Made by a program: the position numbers and the translations under genes. Below are positions 63,420 through 64,000 of a DNA stretch of 64,000 nt, piece after piece (positions within the stretch are counted from its first letter, which is position 1; every line of letters starts with the position of its first letter). The stretch is from Clostridia bacterium (GTDB lineage: Bacteria; Bacillota; Clostridia; Monoglobales; Firm-18), in NCBI GenBank assembly GCA_017397315.1, contig JAFQJA010000005.1:41360-105359 (forward strand). The letters run 5' to 3'. The notes below the pieces were generated by a model that was given only the letters and a program-made list of their open reading frames with translations, had not been told where the DNA came from and ran no database searches.

Positions 63420-63797
63420 TTAAAATACTTTGACATAGATTTCTTTGCAATTATTTTGTGCTTCCAATAACCAAGATAAAATTAGTTCATATACTTCTCT
63501 TGTATCCTCGAATCTAAACTTTCTGTTTTCATATATTTTTAAATCATCTATATACTCCTGTAAGTCAGTTATGATTGCTTTCCCGTTGTCACCAAAAGCA
63601 CCTTCAAATTGGTTCAAATCTCTCGTGAAACCGAGCCATCCTTTTCCGTCTAATGTAGGCTCTCCAAAAATATCCCAAAAATACCCTTCCCAAATGTGTA
63701 ATGTTTCCATATTTCCATCGGTTGTTGAAAATTCTATTTCGGGTTCGTCTTCATAACCCTCATAAAATTTATAATTATCAATCTTTCCAATGCCCAT
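63420..63797 (-). CDS. 125-aa acidic soluble protein, immunity-like, unknown
   Basis: No family recognised with certainty. It is acidic and rich in Trp, Phe and Tyr (LHIWEGYFWDIFGEP, GKGWLGFTRDLNQFEG), ends in a helical segment (REVYELILSWLLEAQNN), and lacks a signal peptide. Size, composition and position between other small orphan genes resemble immunity proteins of polymorphic toxins. GAGGAG lies 10 nt before the ATG. Confidence 0.6.
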   Translation of the reverse strand: MGIGKIDNYKFYEGYEDEPEIEFSTTDGNMETLHIWEGYFWDIFGEPTLDGKGWLGFTRDLNQFEGAFGDNGKAIITDLQEYIDDLKIYENRKFRFEDTREVYELILSWLLEAQNNCKEIYVKVF

Positions 63798-63831
63798 TAT
63801 CTAACCGCTCCTCTTGTATTTTCACAGTTTA

Positions 63832-63870
63832 GGGACAGGGCGGTTTTTGTAACAAAAAATGCCCCGTCCC
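63832..63870. repeat. REP-like palindrome or terminator behind the partial gene
   Basis: GGGACAGGGC (63832-63841) pairs with GCCCCGTCCC (63861-63870) at 9 of 10 positions, with inner TTTTTGT/ACAAAAA pairing around one unpaired A. It shares the GGGACGG-type end with repeat copy A. It could also act as a terminator for the gene at 63890-64000. Confidence 0.65.
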
Positions 63871-63889
63871 CAAATTGTCCAAATTGTCA

Positions 63890-64000
63890 TTAAATTAATT
63901 CCCATTCAAACATAGTATTAAAATCCTTGAAACAGTCTTCGCAGATCCAATGATATTTATCTTCTGTAGAGTATGCAATATTTGTGGAATTATCTATTCT
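63890..64000 (-). CDS. C-terminal end of a small protein, truncated by window edge
   Basis: A minus-strand frame is open from the window edge to a TAA at 63890-63892 and gives 36 residues with a CxxC motif (HWICEDCFKDF) and the end FEWELI. The Cys pair and aromatic tail are reminiscent of small immunity proteins, but too little is visible to assign a family. It is probably the next member of the small-gene array. Confidence 0.5.
   Translation of the reverse strand, partial: RIDNSTNIAYSTEDKYHWICEDCFKDFNTMFEWELI

Noticed and set aside
1..64000. CRISPR arrays, rRNA or tRNA genes, prophage or IS transposase genes
   Set aside because: No regularly spaced repeats, no rRNA or tRNA signatures and no integrase, transposase or phage structural genes were found by reading; a tRNAscan or ISfinder search would be the decisive check.

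Overview
The window is a low-GC chromosomal segment from a member of the Bacillota, most likely an uncultured Clostridia lineage. The evidence is the classic S10-spc-alpha ribosomal gene order with secY, adk, map, a KOW protein, infA and rpmJ; strong AGGAGG ribosome binding sites; sigma-A type promoters with 17-bp spacers; frequent GTG/TTG starts; zinc-ribbon S14, S4 and L36; ECF vitamin transport; and the DUF881/Sbp/FtsZ cell-division cluster. No phage, CRISPR, rRNA or tRNA genes are seen. Placement below class level is not possible from sequence reading alone.

Layout. 1-6.5 kb (minus strand): a truncated secreted protein, an HtrA protease beside a two-component system with candidate response-regulator repeats before htrA, an aldo/keto reductase and a MATE exporter. 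6.5-10.3 kb: a carbohydrate-type operon (Zn-type alcohol dehydrogenase, split transketolase, unknown barrel-like protein). 10.3-15 kb: malic enzyme with a long attenuator-like leader, a tiny Cys-rich membrane protein, a DtxR-type regulator, a Na/Pi cotransporter and a HAD phosphatase. 15-31.5 kb: 32 co-directional genes from rpsJ to rplQ, interrupted between rpoA and rplQ by a 277-bp MITE-like element. 31.5-41.6 kb: a ten-gene unit running from an M20 amidohydrolase and pyridoxal kinase through a fused EcfA1-EcfA2 ATPase, EcfT, TruA, DUF5711 and CvpA to Rho and a polysaccharide deacetylase.

41.6-45 kb (plus strand): a compact toxin/immunity-like cassette carrying peptidoglycan-binding-like repeats, then an ECF S-component coupled to type II pantothenate kinase (probably pantothenate uptake and trapping). 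45-52 kb: envelope and division genes (class A PBP, murA, divIB, DUF881, sbp, ftsZ) without ftsA. 52-56 kb (minus): ispD-aroB-aroC-aroK-DUF5662. 56-60.6 kb (plus): a nuclease/phosphatase-fold enzyme, MTA/SAH nucleosidase, a TSCPD protein, a MurG/MGDG-type glycosyltransferase, a CCA-adding enzyme and a 54-aa orphan protein. 60.6-62.9 kb (minus): secDF. 63-64 kb (minus): a row of small genes resembling orphan immunity genes, each followed by repeats.

The most interesting signal is the link between the toxin/immunity-like cassette at 41.86-43.24 kb and the small-gene array at 63.1-64 kb. Three copies of a ~40-bp repeat (core CGTAAARCAATTCAAAAAG) lie just behind three of the small immunity-type genes in these two distant places, and a REP-like palindrome lies behind the fourth. 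A near-identical ~20-bp direct repeat flanks the toxin cassette. Together these suggest a mobile or recombining toxin/immunity repertoire. Functional claims for these genes are inference.
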